DNA from: Candidatus Poribacteria bacterium
Lineage (GTDB): Bacteria > Poribacteria > WGA-4E > WGA-3G
NCBI GenBank assembly: GCA_012270795.1
Contig: JAAXHO010000206.1
Span: 1 to 64,000 of the forward strand
Length of the DNA stretch: 64,000 nt
Direction of reading: 5' to 3'
Made by a program: the position numbers and the translations under genes. The number at the start of each line of letters is the position of its first letter. The first letter of the stretch is position 1. Below, in pieces: positions 33,820-43,658 of this stretch. The notes below the pieces were generated by a model, which worked only from the letters and a program-made list of their open reading frames with translations, was not told the origin of the DNA and did no database searches.

Positions 33820-35298
33820 ATGATTCTGGCAGTCATTATTATCTATCTTGCATTGGTGTTAAGTCTTGGCATTTTTAGTCATAGGTTTTTCCGAAATACG
33901 GGTGAAGACTATTTTGTAGCAAGTCGTAATATCAGTTGGTTTATGCTGTTGATGTCCCTTTTTGGCACACACATGACCGCCTTTTCCATTCTTGGTGCGT
34001 CAGGTGAAGCATACCGTAAGGGTATTGGTGTTTTCGCATTGATGGCATCCTCCTCGGCAATTATTGTCCCGTGTGTATTCCTCTTTGTTGGTACAAGACT
34101 CTGGAAACTTGGTAAAAAATTTGGATATATGACACAGGTACAATACTTTCGAGAACGATGGGAATCGCAAAGTTTAGGATTGCTCCTATTCATTGTCTTA
34201 GTCCTCTTACTCATACCTTATCTCTTAATTGGTGTAATGGGGGGCGGGGACACACTGGCAAAAATAACAGATAACAAAATTCCTAAATGGTTAGGTGGAC
34301 TCCTGATTTGTGGTGTTGTTCTATGTTATGTAACCTATAGTGGGATGCGCGGAACAGCATGGGTCAATACGTTTCAAACGCTTATTTTCATGGGACTTGG
34401 GGGAGTTACATTCTTCGTCATTATGCATCGTATGGGTGGTCTTTCCACTGCCCTTGAAAATGTAACAACAAGTGAAAATGTAGCAACAAGTCTATTGATG
34501 CAAAAAGGTCACATTAAACCGTTACAACTATTGACATATACATGTATTCCACTTTCAGTTGGGATGTTTCCACACATCTTCTCACACTGTCTAACCGCAA
34601 AAGATGTTAGCACATTCAAGTACCCGATCATTTTTTATCCGCTCTGCATCGCTGTTGTGTGGGTGCCGAGTGTATTACTCGGCATAGTCGGAAATATAGA
34701 TTTTCCTAATTTAGAACGTGGAGAAGTCAATACCGTCCTCATAAAAATGATTCACCAACATGCTCCTGGTGTGTTAGCAGGTTTACTGGGAGCAGGTGTC
34801 TTCGCTGCAATTATGTCATCATTGGATTCACAAACACTCTCTATCGGAAGTATGTTTACAAACGACATTGTACGACCTTACTTAAATAAAAAAGGTCAAG
34901 AACAGATATCTGATAAACAACATGTATGGATAGGCCGTCTATTCGTGATATGTATCCTTAGCATTACCTATATAATTTCATTAATAGCAAATACAAGTAT
35001 TTTTAAACTCGGTATATGGTCTTTTACAGGCTTCTCAGGACTATTTCCTATCGTGGTTGCGGCACTATTCTGGAAAGGCAGCACAAAGGCAGGCGTTTTG
35101 GGATCAATTATATCCGTTATTGTCCTATGGCTGTATTTCTTTATAAAACATTGGAACACTGCTGGTTATACTGTGGGGGAAACAGGCATTATGCCTGTCG
35201 CAGTTTTAATCTTAGTTTCATCAATAACCCTAATAACTGTCTCTCTGTTTACGAAACCACCAACTACTGAAACAATCGGTAAGTTTTTTACCGATTGA
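33820..35298 (+). CDS. Sodium/solute symporter (SSS family)
   Basis: 492 residues with about 13 membrane helices. Landmarks are GEDYFVASRNISWFMLLMSL, ASGEAYRKGIGVFAL, the VMGGGDTLAKI loop, MRGTAWVNTFQTLIFM, and the sodium-site region AAIMSSLDSQTLSIGSMFTN with FTNDIVRPYL. The DUF3311 protein upstream resembles the YhdT-PanF arrangement. Substrate unknown; carboxylates are common in this subgroup. Confidence 0.9.
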   Translation: MILAVIIIYLALVLSLGIFSHRFFRNTGEDYFVASRNISWFMLLMSLFGTHMTAFSILGASGEAYRKGIGVFALMASSSAIIVPCVFLFVGTRLWKLGKKFGYMTQVQYFRERWESQSLGLLLFIVLVLLLIPYLLIGVMGGGDTLAKITDNKIPKWLGGLLICGVVLCYVTYSGMRGTAWVNTFQTLIFMGLGGVTFFVIMHRMGGLSTALENVTTSENVATSLLMQKGHIKPLQLLTYTCIPLSVGMFPHIFSHCLTAKDVSTFKYPIIFYPLCIAVVWVPSVLLGIVGNIDFPNLERGEVNTVLIKMIHQHAPGVLAGLLGAGVFAAIMSSLDSQTLSIGSMFTNDIVRPYLNKKGQEQISDKQHVWIGRLFVICILSITYIISLIANTSIFKLGIWSFTGFSGLFPIVVAALFWKGSTKAGVLGSIISVIVLWLYFFIKHWNTAGYTVGETGIMPVAVLILVSSITLITVSLFTKPPTTETIGKFFTD

Positions 35299-35355
35299 TA
35301 ACAAAAGGGGAGATTTGCAAGTTTACATATTTTTTTCTTAGCGAATAGGATTATT

Positions 35356-36645
35356 ATGAAAGTTGCTTATATCACTGCTGGTGCTGCAGGCATGTATTGC
35401 GGGACCTGCATCCATGACAACACTGTTGCATCCGTCCTAAAAAAACAGGGACATAATGTTAACCTGATTCCTACATATACCCCTACACGCACGGACGAAG
35501 AAAATGTGAGTTTAAATCGCATATTTTACGGAGGCATTAACGTATATCTTCAACAAAAGATTTCACTATTTCGACATACGCCTTGGGTATTAGATAGAAT
35601 GTTGGACAATCCCAGCTTACTTAATGGATTGACACGTTTCAGTTCCTCAACTGACGCACGCGATTTAGGTGAGTTGACTGTCTCAATGTTACGTGCAGAG
35701 GAAGGGTACCAAAAGAAGGAATTGTCAAAATTAGTCAAATGGCTGCAAACACACGACAGACCGGATATAGTATATTTGACGAATTCCATGCTGCTTGGAA
35801 TGGCAAGAGAAATTAAAAAAGCATTGAATGTACCTGTCGTCTGTGCATTGCAAGGTGAGGACATATTTCTACAAGATCTGATTGAACCATATAAAACTGA
35901 GGCGTTATCACTCCTGGCAGAACGCGCTGCGGATGCCGACGGATTTGTTGCCCCTTGTAATTACTATGCACAATTCATGGCAGAAGCGTATCTAAAAGTA
36001 CCTGTTGATACGATACACATTGTACCACTCGGATTGAATTTAGAGGGACATGGTAATGTGATTGATAAACCGGGGCCGCCGCCTTTCATCATAGGTTATT
36101 TAGCACGTATTTGTCCTGAAAAAGGTTTGCATTTATTGGTAAATGCTTTTTATACATTGACAAAGGAGTTGGGAACAGACAACGTTGAACTACATGTCGC
36201 AGGTTACCTTGGTAAAAAGGATGAACCCTATTTTGAGGAATTGGTCAATCAGATTCATGCATGGGGTTTATCAGATAGTTTTGTACATCACGGAGAAGTC
36301 ACACGTTCTGAAAAGATTGATTTTCTCAATAACTTACATGTATTCTCTGTTCCTACAGTTTACCGCGAATCAAAAGGGTTATCCATTTTAGAAGCTCTTG
36401 CAAATGGGGTACCAGTCGTTCAACCCAAACATGGCTCATTTCCAGAAATGATTAAAGCCACCGAAGGCGGTATTTTGGTTGATCCAGAATCCGTTGGAGC
36501 ATTGGCTGAAGGAATACTCCAACTCTATAGAGATTCTGAAAGGAGAAGACATTTGGGCAAAACTGGTATGGCAAATGTTCATCAAAAGTTTAGCGATAAA
36601 CAGATCGCACAACAACTATTGGATGTTTTCGAACAGTACATTTAG
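35356..36645 (+). CDS. Family 4 glycosyltransferase (GT-B)
   Basis: 429 residues. The start AYITAGAAGMYCGTCIHDNT is a distinctive variant of the glycogen-synthase-like N-terminal loop. The C-terminal domain has IGYLARICPEKGLHLLVNAF and the catalytic region VPTVYRESKGLSILEALANG, with the two glutamates of E-x7-E type. Cytoplasmic; it transfers a sugar from a nucleotide donor to an unknown acceptor. It lies 57 bp after the symporter gene. Confidence 0.88.
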   Translation: MKVAYITAGAAGMYCGTCIHDNTVASVLKKQGHNVNLIPTYTPTRTDEENVSLNRIFYGGINVYLQQKISLFRHTPWVLDRMLDNPSLLNGLTRFSSSTDARDLGELTVSMLRAEEGYQKKELSKLVKWLQTHDRPDIVYLTNSMLLGMAREIKKALNVPVVCALQGEDIFLQDLIEPYKTEALSLLAERAADADGFVAPCNYYAQFMAEAYLKVPVDTIHIVPLGLNLEGHGNVIDKPGPPPFIIGYLARICPEKGLHLLVNAFYTLTKELGTDNVELHVAGYLGKKDEPYFEELVNQIHAWGLSDSFVHHGEVTRSEKIDFLNNLHVFSVPTVYRESKGLSILEALANGVPVVQPKHGSFPEMIKATEGGILVDPESVGALAEGILQLYRDSERRRHLGKTGMANVHQKFSDKQIAQQLLDVFEQYI

Positions 36646-36737
36646 AATCTGATTAAATCTTGTATTCTCAGTAAATAGTTCTATTTCTTATGAGATAGGA
36701 CAATCTTCAGAGATTTTCTGATAGGAGGTTAATTTTT

Positions 36738-37238
36738 ATGGTAAGGACGTGGGTCATTTTTGTTATATTAACTGTCGCTGCTTGGGGACTATATGGTGTT
36801 CTACTTCATAAAGGACAGACTGCAATGAAAGATGATACAGTGGATGATGAAAAGGATGCAGCACCCAGACGATATAAGGCGTTTCTCTTTGTTGGTATCG
36901 CGTATCTTTTAGTGGCTGTCATCGGTTCTGCTGTGATGCTTTCCTCCACAGGGGCAGAATGGACGTTTACAGGTAACGGAGTAAAATGGTCTTTCCTTGC
37001 AGGAGTTGTCGGGGCAATTGGTGCGTTTGGTGTCTTACTTGCATTCGGCGCAAAAGGCAAACCTGCCGTTGTCATGTCTATCGTTTTTGCAGGTGCACCT
37101 ATAGTGAATGCCGTCGTTGCAACCCTTTCACACCCACCCGAAGGTGGGTGGAGTGCGGTTCGTTGGCAATTTGTTCTGGGTATATTGCTTGCAGCCACCG
37201 GTGGATGCTTAGTCATGTATTTCAGACCCGAATCATAA
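36738..37238 (+). CDS. EamA-like small multi-pass membrane protein
   Basis: 166 residues, five hydrophobic helices, with a charged loop DDTVDDEKDAAPRRY after the first. AFGVLLAFGAKGKPAVVMSI and FAGAPIVNAVVATL resemble one EamA (drug/metabolite transporter) repeat; a second repeat is missing, so it may work as a dimer. AGGAGGT precedes ATG 36738. Substrate unknown. Confidence 0.7.
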   Translation: MVRTWVIFVILTVAAWGLYGVLLHKGQTAMKDDTVDDEKDAAPRRYKAFLFVGIAYLLVAVIGSAVMLSSTGAEWTFTGNGVKWSFLAGVVGAIGAFGVLLAFGAKGKPAVVMSIVFAGAPIVNAVVATLSHPPEGGWSAVRWQFVLGILLAATGGCLVMYFRPES

Positions 37239-37451
37239 TAGGCAATTAATGCTACTGGAACCCTTTCAATATGGGTTCAACTTTTCTGATGCATACATAT
37301 AGTGCTAAGACGGTGTCGGCAGGACTTACCCACCTCTCCGAAAACCTGTTTATGCCATTTGCTGCATGCAACATCGTACCATCTTTATAACTTCATACTA
37401 TCCTTTTCGGTCAAAATTGTATCTATTACATAAGAAAAGGAGAACTTTTTC

Positions 37452-38036
37452 ATGAATGCAGTTGAGTTGAAAGATGTAGAAGATGCCGAACTAATAATTG
37501 CTGTGTTGGCAGGTAATCTCAAAGCATTCGATGAATTGGTCTTTCGTTATCAGCGCGCCATGCTAACTGTCGCACAACAAATCGTGCGTAATCCAGCAGA
37601 TGCAGAAGACATTGTGCAAGATGCTTTTCTGCTGGCATTCGAAGCACTACCCCAACTCGAAAATCTGGAACGGTTCGGTTCCTGGCTCTATTCAATTACG
37701 CGAAACCGCGCACTGCGTTTTATGAAAAAAGCAAAGAGAATTCAGCTGCATGAGGATGAGGATGCAGAGTTACAAATACAGGCGAACCCAGCTTCTACTG
37801 ACCCAGCACAAATAATAGAACGACAATCCACCCAACAAATTGTACAAGATGCAATCACATCGTTACCATCAGAATTCCAAGAAGTTATCAAACTCTATTA
37901 TTGGGTAGAAATGCCACAGAAACGTATCGCAGAATTTCTATCGCTACCCCTAACTACAGTAAAATGGCGACTTCATAAAGCAAAAGATTTGCTAAAGTCG
38001 CTATTAGAAAAACGTGGGTATGAAAATGTGTTATAG
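37452..38036 (+). CDS. ECF-type RNA polymerase sigma factor
   Basis: 194 residues. Region 2 (AFDELVFRYQRAMLTVAQQI, then DAEDIVQDAFLLAFEALPQL and FGSWLYSITRNRALRFMKK) and region 4 (SLPSEFQEVIKLYYWVEMPQ, KRIAEFLSLPLTTVKWRLHK) are complete. AAAGGAGAA precedes ATG 37452. The next gene starts 63 bp downstream and encodes a large DUF4097 protein rather than a classical zinc anti-sigma factor. That arrangement is common in Poribacteria-like and Bacteroidetes-like genomes. Confidence 0.93.
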   Translation: MNAVELKDVEDAELIIAVLAGNLKAFDELVFRYQRAMLTVAQQIVRNPADAEDIVQDAFLLAFEALPQLENLERFGSWLYSITRNRALRFMKKAKRIQLHEDEDAELQIQANPASTDPAQIIERQSTQQIVQDAITSLPSEFQEVIKLYYWVEMPQKRIAEFLSLPLTTVKWRLHKAKDLLKSLLEKRGYENVL

Positions 38037-38099
38037 CACAAGGTAGTTCGCCGCATAAAATTTGACGAATTGAACATACAACATATTGAGGTATCACAC

Positions 38100-39482
38100 A
38101 TGGAACAGGAACGACAACATGAACTTCGTGGGCTTTTTCAGATGCTGGAGCAAACTGCTGAAATTGCTGAGGACGCACTATTAACAGAGACTTATAGCAA
38201 TAACGAAAGCAGATGTATTTCACAATTCAATAAAGTCTTGAAACGTCTGAATGCGTTAAACGCTGTACCAAAAGACCTTTTTGACCCATTAGAAGAGGAT
38301 GCTAAATTCAGCGAAATCAGTATCGCCTGTAATCATCTCGCTGCATATCTCAGTGAAGGGTTAGGAATATCCTCCAATTTGAAGGGGATGATGACTAACC
38401 TTCTTGGGAAAAAATTCATAGACAACATCAGTGAAGAGTTGAAAGAGGGGAGTATAGGCGAGTTAATACGCAGTGCAATGCCAGAGTTCTTGACAGAAAC
38501 TAAACTGGACGACATCAATGAATCGTTCAGTGTGAACCCCAATGGTCAGTTGATACTTGATACAGATTTCGGCACAATTGATGTTCAGACATCAGACAAC
38601 GATGTTGTCAAAGTGGTTGTTCATCGATCTGCACAACTTAAAACTGATAGACATGCAGTTCAGATTCTCAAAGATTTTCAAGTAGACTTTAAACAACAGG
38701 AAGAAAGCTTACATATAAAGGGTGATTTCATTGAGGGGAAACGGTACTGGAGAAAGATATCTGACCGATTAGATATACACTTTGAAATTACGGTTCCCAA
38801 GACATTTCATGGTGTCTTCCTCAAAACTGCTGGTGGGAATATTTCTGTTGAGGACATAAACGGAACGATTCAAAGCCATACAAATAAGGGTGATCTTCAG
38901 TTTGAAAACACCACAGGCCCTCTCATTGGGCATACTGGGAATGGCAACGTCCGTCTAACCAAGTGCACCGGTGATGTACGTGCCGAATCATTACATGGAA
39001 ATATTGTGATTAAAGATAATACAGGTTCTGTTGATGCAACTACATCAAGTGGAAACGTACGATGTTCTGATGTCGTTGGCACAATCAATGTAGAAACATC
39101 AGGTGGAAATATCACACTCTTGCGCTGTAAAGGGCAAGCACATGTTGAGACTTTGGGGGGTAATATAGACCTGCAAAACAAAGGTTCTGTTACTGCCAAG
39201 ACTTATGGAGGATCCATCAAAGCAGATATATTAGGAAAACTCAAAGAAGATTCAATCTTAGAAGCATCTGGAGGGGATATTACTGTGTCACTAAACTCGG
39301 ACATACAAGCAAGAGTTGATGCTAAAAGTAGCGGTGGCAAGATATTTTCAGATCTACCAAAAGTAAAGGTTGCCCAATCTTCTCACCATACAAACCAAAT
39401 GAATGTAATCCTGAATGCTGATGGCCCTCTCCTAAAACTCCGAAGTATCGGTGGAGATATATATTTAAAATGTCAAAGTTGA
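38100..39482 (+). CDS. DUF4097 beta-solenoid protein, partner of the ECF sigma factor
   Basis: 460 residues from ATG 38100, which has TTGAGGT at a good distance; an in-frame TTG 30 bp earlier does not. Residues 1-150 are helical and soluble, with no signal or membrane helix. Residues about 155-460 are DUF4097 beta-strand repeats: FLKTAGGNISVEDINGTIQS, GNGNVRLTKCTGDVRAESLH, ATTSSGNVRCSDVVGTINVE and SGGNITLLRCKG, each about 20 residues. The helical N-terminus may bind the sigma factor; this is inference. A related DUF4097-like segment occurs in the Omp85 protein at 58063-61617. Confidence 0.82.
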   Translation: MEQERQHELRGLFQMLEQTAEIAEDALLTETYSNNESRCISQFNKVLKRLNALNAVPKDLFDPLEEDAKFSEISIACNHLAAYLSEGLGISSNLKGMMTNLLGKKFIDNISEELKEGSIGELIRSAMPEFLTETKLDDINESFSVNPNGQLILDTDFGTIDVQTSDNDVVKVVVHRSAQLKTDRHAVQILKDFQVDFKQQEESLHIKGDFIEGKRYWRKISDRLDIHFEITVPKTFHGVFLKTAGGNISVEDINGTIQSHTNKGDLQFENTTGPLIGHTGNGNVRLTKCTGDVRAESLHGNIVIKDNTGSVDATTSSGNVRCSDVVGTINVETSGGNITLLRCKGQAHVETLGGNIDLQNKGSVTAKTYGGSIKADILGKLKEDSILEASGGDITVSLNSDIQARVDAKSSGGKIFSDLPKVKVAQSSHHTNQMNVILNADGPLLKLRSIGGDIYLKCQS

Positions 39483-39506
39483 CATAATTCACCTTTTATA
39501 TTTTCC

Positions 39507-39536
39507 TTGCTTAATATATGGCTACTTTGCTATAAT
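39507..39536 (+). promoter_or_regulatory. Putative sigma70 promoter for the ABC importer
   Basis: TTGCTT (39507-39512), 18 bp and TATAAT (39531-39536). A hairpin element separates it from the first gene at 39760. Confidence 0.5.
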
Positions 39537-39620
39537 GATTGTCAAATATGGATTCGTCTGATCGTTCATGTATTCTAAATTGAACGTTATTCCAATTTTA
39601 ATTATTTTTATTCCATTCTT

Positions 39621-39706
39621 CCGTAGGTCGGGTAGAGGCACGAAACCCGACAGGATAGCCACAATCAACACATGTCGGGTTTCGCTGCGCTCTACCCGAC
39701 CTACGG
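39621..39706. repeat. GTAGGTCGGGTAGAGGCACG hairpin element
   Basis: Outer arms CCGTAGGTCGGGTAGAG and complement, inner arms CGAAACCCGAC and GTCGGGTTTCG. It is located in the leader of the ABC importer transcript. Confidence 0.8.
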
Positions 39707-39759
39707 AAATGGTATTAGTATAGATTAAATGCGTTACAGAATCAAAAGGAGTTACAGCA

Positions 39760-41082
39760 ATGAAACGTCTGTCAATCTGTTTTTTACTTTTAGCCCTTGT
39801 AGTTATTTTGGGCTGTGGAAATCAACCTAAATCCCTAACAATTGTATGGGCAGAATGGGAACCTGCAAATTACTTAGAAACACTATCTAAAGATTTTACT
39901 ACAGAGACAGGTATCGCAGTAGATGTGGTACAGATACCGTGGCCTCAATTCGAAAACAAAATTGACAATTCCTTTACAGGGAAAAACGATCTTTACGACA
40001 TCGTAATTGGAGATAGCCAATGGTTGGGTAAGAACTCTGTTGGAGGACACTATGTTGACTTGACCGAATGGATAAATGAGAATATTGATGTTGATGCTAT
40101 CTATGGTCCTGCAATGACTGCTTTTGCAGAATACCCGAAAGGGAGTAGTAACTACTGGGCATTACCAGCCGAAGTGGATGCGGCTGGATATGTCTATAGG
40201 AAGGACCTGTTTGAAGACCCGAATGAAATGGCCGCATTCCAAGAAAAATATGGTTATGCGCTTGCTCCACCGAAGACTTATGATCAACTACGTGATATAG
40301 CAGAATTTTTTACACGTCCGGATGATGACCTTTTCGGTCTCGCAACTTGGTACAGTAAGAGTTACGATGGGATTACGATGGGATTTCAACAAGTGATGTG
40401 GAGTTTCGGTGCATCGTATGGTGATCCTGATACGAAGAAAGTTGATGGATATATTAATTCTGAAGATGCGGTGAAAGCACTTGAATTTTACAAAGGTTTG
40501 CTGGAATTTGCTCCAAAAGACGCACCGAACTATTATTGGCCTGAAACAGCAGCCGCCTATAATGCAGGAAAAGTTGCTATGGCAATGAACTATTTTGCAT
40601 TTTTCCCAGGAGTTGTTAACCCTGAAACTAATCCTATCTCTCATGACAAAAGTGGTTTTTTTATTGCGCCTGAAGGACCAAAAGGACATTATATTAGTAT
40701 CGGTGGACAAGGCATGTCAATATCATCTTATTCCAAGAACATGGACACTGCAAAGCAATATATGAAGTGGTTTATGCAGAAGTCAGTACAAGAAAAATGG
40801 GCAGAATTAGGTGGATTCACTCCCTTGAAAGAAGTACTGGAATCTGATACATTCAAAAAAGCTACACCCTATAACGAAACATTTGCTGCAAGTTTCCCTT
40901 ACCTACGGGATTTCTGGGCAGTACCTGAATACTCTAAACTTTTAGTGGTTTGTCAAACAAACTGGAGTGAAGCGATCTCTGGCATCAAGACACCCAAAGA
41001 AGCTCTTGACACGATAGCACAGAAACATGAAGAAATCTTTGCTGAGGCAGAAGAGAAAAAAGCAGAAGCAGCAGAAAAATAA
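39760..41082 (+). CDS. Sugar ABC transporter substrate-binding lipoprotein (family 1)
   Basis: 440 residues. The lipoprotein signal ends VILGC (cysteine about 20). The family 1 binding-protein fold follows: SLTIVWAEWEPANYLETLSK, LYDIVIGDSQWLG, a YWALPAEVDAAGYVYRKDLF ligand-site strand, and PNYYWPETAAAYNAGKVAMA. The C-terminus ends in a helical Glu/Ala/Lys tail. It captures a sugar or oligosaccharide for the permeases at 41399 and 42308. No nucleotide-binding subunit is encoded here, so a shared ATPase from elsewhere is likely. Confidence 0.92.
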   Translation: MKRLSICFLLLALVVILGCGNQPKSLTIVWAEWEPANYLETLSKDFTTETGIAVDVVQIPWPQFENKIDNSFTGKNDLYDIVIGDSQWLGKNSVGGHYVDLTEWINENIDVDAIYGPAMTAFAEYPKGSSNYWALPAEVDAAGYVYRKDLFEDPNEMAAFQEKYGYALAPPKTYDQLRDIAEFFTRPDDDLFGLATWYSKSYDGITMGFQQVMWSFGASYGDPDTKKVDGYINSEDAVKALEFYKGLLEFAPKDAPNYYWPETAAAYNAGKVAMAMNYFAFFPGVVNPETNPISHDKSGFFIAPEGPKGHYISIGGQGMSISSYSKNMDTAKQYMKWFMQKSVQEKWAELGGFTPLKEVLESDTFKKATPYNETFAASFPYLRDFWAVPEYSKLLVVCQTNWSEAISGIKTPKEALDTIAQKHEEIFAEAEEKKAEAAEK

Positions 41083-41139
41083 GGTGGTGCTCTTCATACA
41101 CATCTAATTGAGTTTTTCAATTCCAATATGTTGAGGGTT

Positions 41140-41321
41140 GGGTACAACACTATTAACCCATAAGCGTCAATTTAAGAAATGAAACTCTTGTTGGAGGGGT
41201 TTCTAACCCCGATTTTTTGCCGTTCCCTTCTGCTATCGGGGTTAGAAACCCCTCCAACAAGAGGGAAATGGGGTAGAGTAGCCCCTAAATTGACACCTAT
41301 GGGTACAACACTATTAACCCA
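41140..41321. repeat. MITE-like element with 21-bp flanking duplication
   Basis: Element 41161-41300 has ends TAAGCGTCAATTTAAG and TAGGTGTCAATTTAGG (complement of right end), and the GTTGGAGGGGTTTCTAACCC core palindrome. A direct repeat of 21 bp, beginning GGGTACAACACTATTAACCC, flanks it exactly at 41140-41160 and 41301-41321. It lies inside the ABC importer operon, between the binding-protein and permease genes. Confidence 0.8.
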
Positions 41322-41398
41322 ACCCTAAACATTTACACCTATATTTGAATTCAAGTTGGAAATTACCTTCGGATTCTTATGATTTTTCACAATAGAAA

Positions 41399-42301
41399 AT
41401 GCAAATAGTTCGTTTTTCGCGCGGGATGAGCGATTATAAGTTGAAAATGGCATTCATCATGCCAACAATGGTACTGCTCATCTTGATGAACATCTTTCCC
41501 CTCCTATGGTCGCTTTTTCTGAGTTTTCATGATTACCAAGCTTCCATGCCACATGCCCCTAAATATATTGGTTTAGAGAATTATATTGATGTCCTCACAG
41601 ACCCTGATATCTGGGAGTATTTCCGCACTACAGCATATTTTGTCCTCTTAGCTGTAACTGCACAATTCCTCATTGGATTTGGATTAGCACTCCTGTTAAA
41701 TCGTGACTTTCCTGCAAAAGGTCTGGTCACAACACTACTGCTATTACCGATGATGTTATCTCCAGTCGTCGTCGGACTGTTTTGGCGTTTCATTCTGGCA
41801 TCAGATAATGCCGGATTATTGAACTTTATTCTTAGTCCAATCCTCAAACAACCGATTGAGTGGACTACAGATCCAAAGATCGCAATGTTAGCTGTTGTCA
41901 TTGTTGATACCTGGATGTGGTCACCGTTTATGATGTTGATTGCATTAGCAGGACTGAGCGCGATTCCGAAATACCTGTACGAAGCCGCAGATGTAGATAG
42001 AGCCTCTGCATGGTTCAAATTCCGTTCGATTACGTTACCATTAGTATCACCTTTGCTATTGATCGCTCTGTTATTCCGCACAATGGATGCATTTAAGATG
42101 TTTGATATTGTGTATGTCCTTACTAATGAAGGGGGACCAGGAACGGTTACTGAAACTGTGTCAATGAATCTTTATAGAATTGCATTTCGTTATTTTGATA
42201 CCGGTAAAGCATGTGCTTTGGCATATATCCTGCTGATAGTAATCGTGGCATTGAGCAATATCTATGTAAAATATCTCAATAGAGTGAAGAGTGAGGAATA
42301 A
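41399..42301 (+). CDS. Sugar ABC transporter permease 1 (MalF/UgpA-like)
   Basis: 300 residues and six membrane helices. LLLLPMMLSPVVVGLFWRFI and the EAA-loop region YLYEAADVDRASAWFKFRSI, then TLPLVSPLLLIALLFRTMDA, identify the permease family. The inner-membrane subunit pairs with the next gene, which starts 6 bp after its stop. ATG 41399 has no strong ribosome site; ATG 41426 is an alternative start. Confidence 0.9.
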   Translation: MQIVRFSRGMSDYKLKMAFIMPTMVLLILMNIFPLLWSLFLSFHDYQASMPHAPKYIGLENYIDVLTDPDIWEYFRTTAYFVLLAVTAQFLIGFGLALLLNRDFPAKGLVTTLLLLPMMLSPVVVGLFWRFILASDNAGLLNFILSPILKQPIEWTTDPKIAMLAVVIVDTWMWSPFMMLIALAGLSAIPKYLYEAADVDRASAWFKFRSITLPLVSPLLLIALLFRTMDAFKMFDIVYVLTNEGGPGTVTETVSMNLYRIAFRYFDTGKACALAYILLIVIVALSNIYVKYLNRVKSEE

Positions 42302-42307
42302 TTCATT

Positions 42308-43630
42308 ATGGGCATAGTTTCAAGACTTAAACAACTCATTATATACATTATATCAGTTATTCTGCGACCTATAATGCGGCTTTACTATAGACGTAGGATC
42401 ATCATTTACTACTCTATGATAGTTTTAATTGCCTTTGCGATAATCTTTGCTGTTGTCACCTACCTACTACCAATATATTGGATTGTGGTAACATCGGTGA
42501 AAGCACTACCAGATATTAACACTATCACCCCAAAATTTCTGTTCAAAATCTCTTTTGAAAACTATCAGAAACTATTGCCTGAAGGAAATTTGCCTTTTGT
42601 GGCATATCTGTTCATAGGAGAAGTGTTTTTTGGTCTCATCTTATTTGCTATTTGTTCTTTTGCAGCTAAGTTTTTACCACGACGTTTTTCGCTTCGCAAC
42701 ATTGGTACTGTCTGGAACGTTCTGTTTATTTTGACGTGTCTCTACGGCTTTTTCAGTACGCAACCCAACCCACGATTAAGAGTAGATGTCCGTTTTCATT
42801 ATTTTACACTCATCGTCTGTTGTATCGTTTCATATTTGTTAGTTATCCCTTGGAAGAAAAAAACCAATTCTGTTTTTCAAAATTTCAACGGGAGTACATT
42901 CCAGGATAAAAAGGAGAAAATGGCTTTTGTTATCCCTGTCATCTTTGCAGCAATCGGTGTTAGTGTTTCTTTTGCAAACGGCGGATCAAAGTATTTTTAT
43001 CAACTACTCAACAGCATAATAATTGGTGGTGGTAGTACGGTGTTGGCAGTAAGCTTAGGTACTATTTCTGCGTATGCCTTTTCTCGTTTTAAAATACCCG
43101 GCAAGGACGATCTTCTTTTTTTCATTCTCAGCACACGTATGCTTCCTCCTGTTGTCGTGGTTATTCCAATCTATCTGATGTATAGAACACTTCAATTACA
43201 AGATACACATTTCGGTCTGATACTACTTTATACAACTTTCAATGTCTCATTTGCGGTTTGGCTTATGAAGGGGTTTATTGATGAAATACCGCGAGAATAT
43301 GAGGATGCTGCCCTGGTTGATGGATATACACGATTTCAGACCTTTTTAAAAGTAGTTCTTCCTCAATCTGTAACAGGAATCGCAGCAACCGCAGTCTTCT
43401 GCTTAATTACTGCCTGGAATGAGTTTGCATTTGCACTCGTTCTAACAGAAGTAGGGGGTATAGCAGTAACAACGCCCCCCTCTATAACAAGTGCGACAGG
43501 TACAGCAGGTTTAGAATGGGGAAAAATCGCTGCATCAACATTCATTTTTCTGCTGCCAGTTGCCATTTTCACTTTTCTGATGCGCAGCCACCTACTGCGA
43601 GGCGTTACGTTTGGTGCCGTGAAGAAATAG
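42308..43630 (+). CDS. Sugar ABC transporter permease 2 with an inserted membrane domain
   Basis: 440 residues, against about 280 for MalG/UgpE-type relatives. Residues 1-100 and 230-440 form a normal permease: YWIVVTSVKALPDINTITPK at the front, YQLLNSIIIGGGSTVLAVSL, and the EAA motif EYEDAALVDGYTRFQTFLKV. Between them, residues about 100-225 add roughly four hydrophobic helices and a charged loop (IPWKKKTNSVFQNFNGSTF). The insert sits in the periplasmic loop before the core helices. It may be a lineage-specific extension; I do not know a function for it. Confidence 0.88.
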   Translation: MGIVSRLKQLIIYIISVILRPIMRLYYRRRIIIYYSMIVLIAFAIIFAVVTYLLPIYWIVVTSVKALPDINTITPKFLFKISFENYQKLLPEGNLPFVAYLFIGEVFFGLILFAICSFAAKFLPRRFSLRNIGTVWNVLFILTCLYGFFSTQPNPRLRVDVRFHYFTLIVCCIVSYLLVIPWKKKTNSVFQNFNGSTFQDKKEKMAFVIPVIFAAIGVSVSFANGGSKYFYQLLNSIIIGGGSTVLAVSLGTISAYAFSRFKIPGKDDLLFFILSTRMLPPVVVVIPIYLMYRTLQLQDTHFGLILLYTTFNVSFAVWLMKGFIDEIPREYEDAALVDGYTRFQTFLKVVLPQSVTGIAATAVFCLITAWNEFAFALVLTEVGGIAVTTPPSITSATGTAGLEWGKIAASTFIFLLPVAIFTFLMRSHLLRGVTFGAVKK

Positions 43631-43658
43631 AAATTGCTTTTAATTGCAGTTCTACTCA

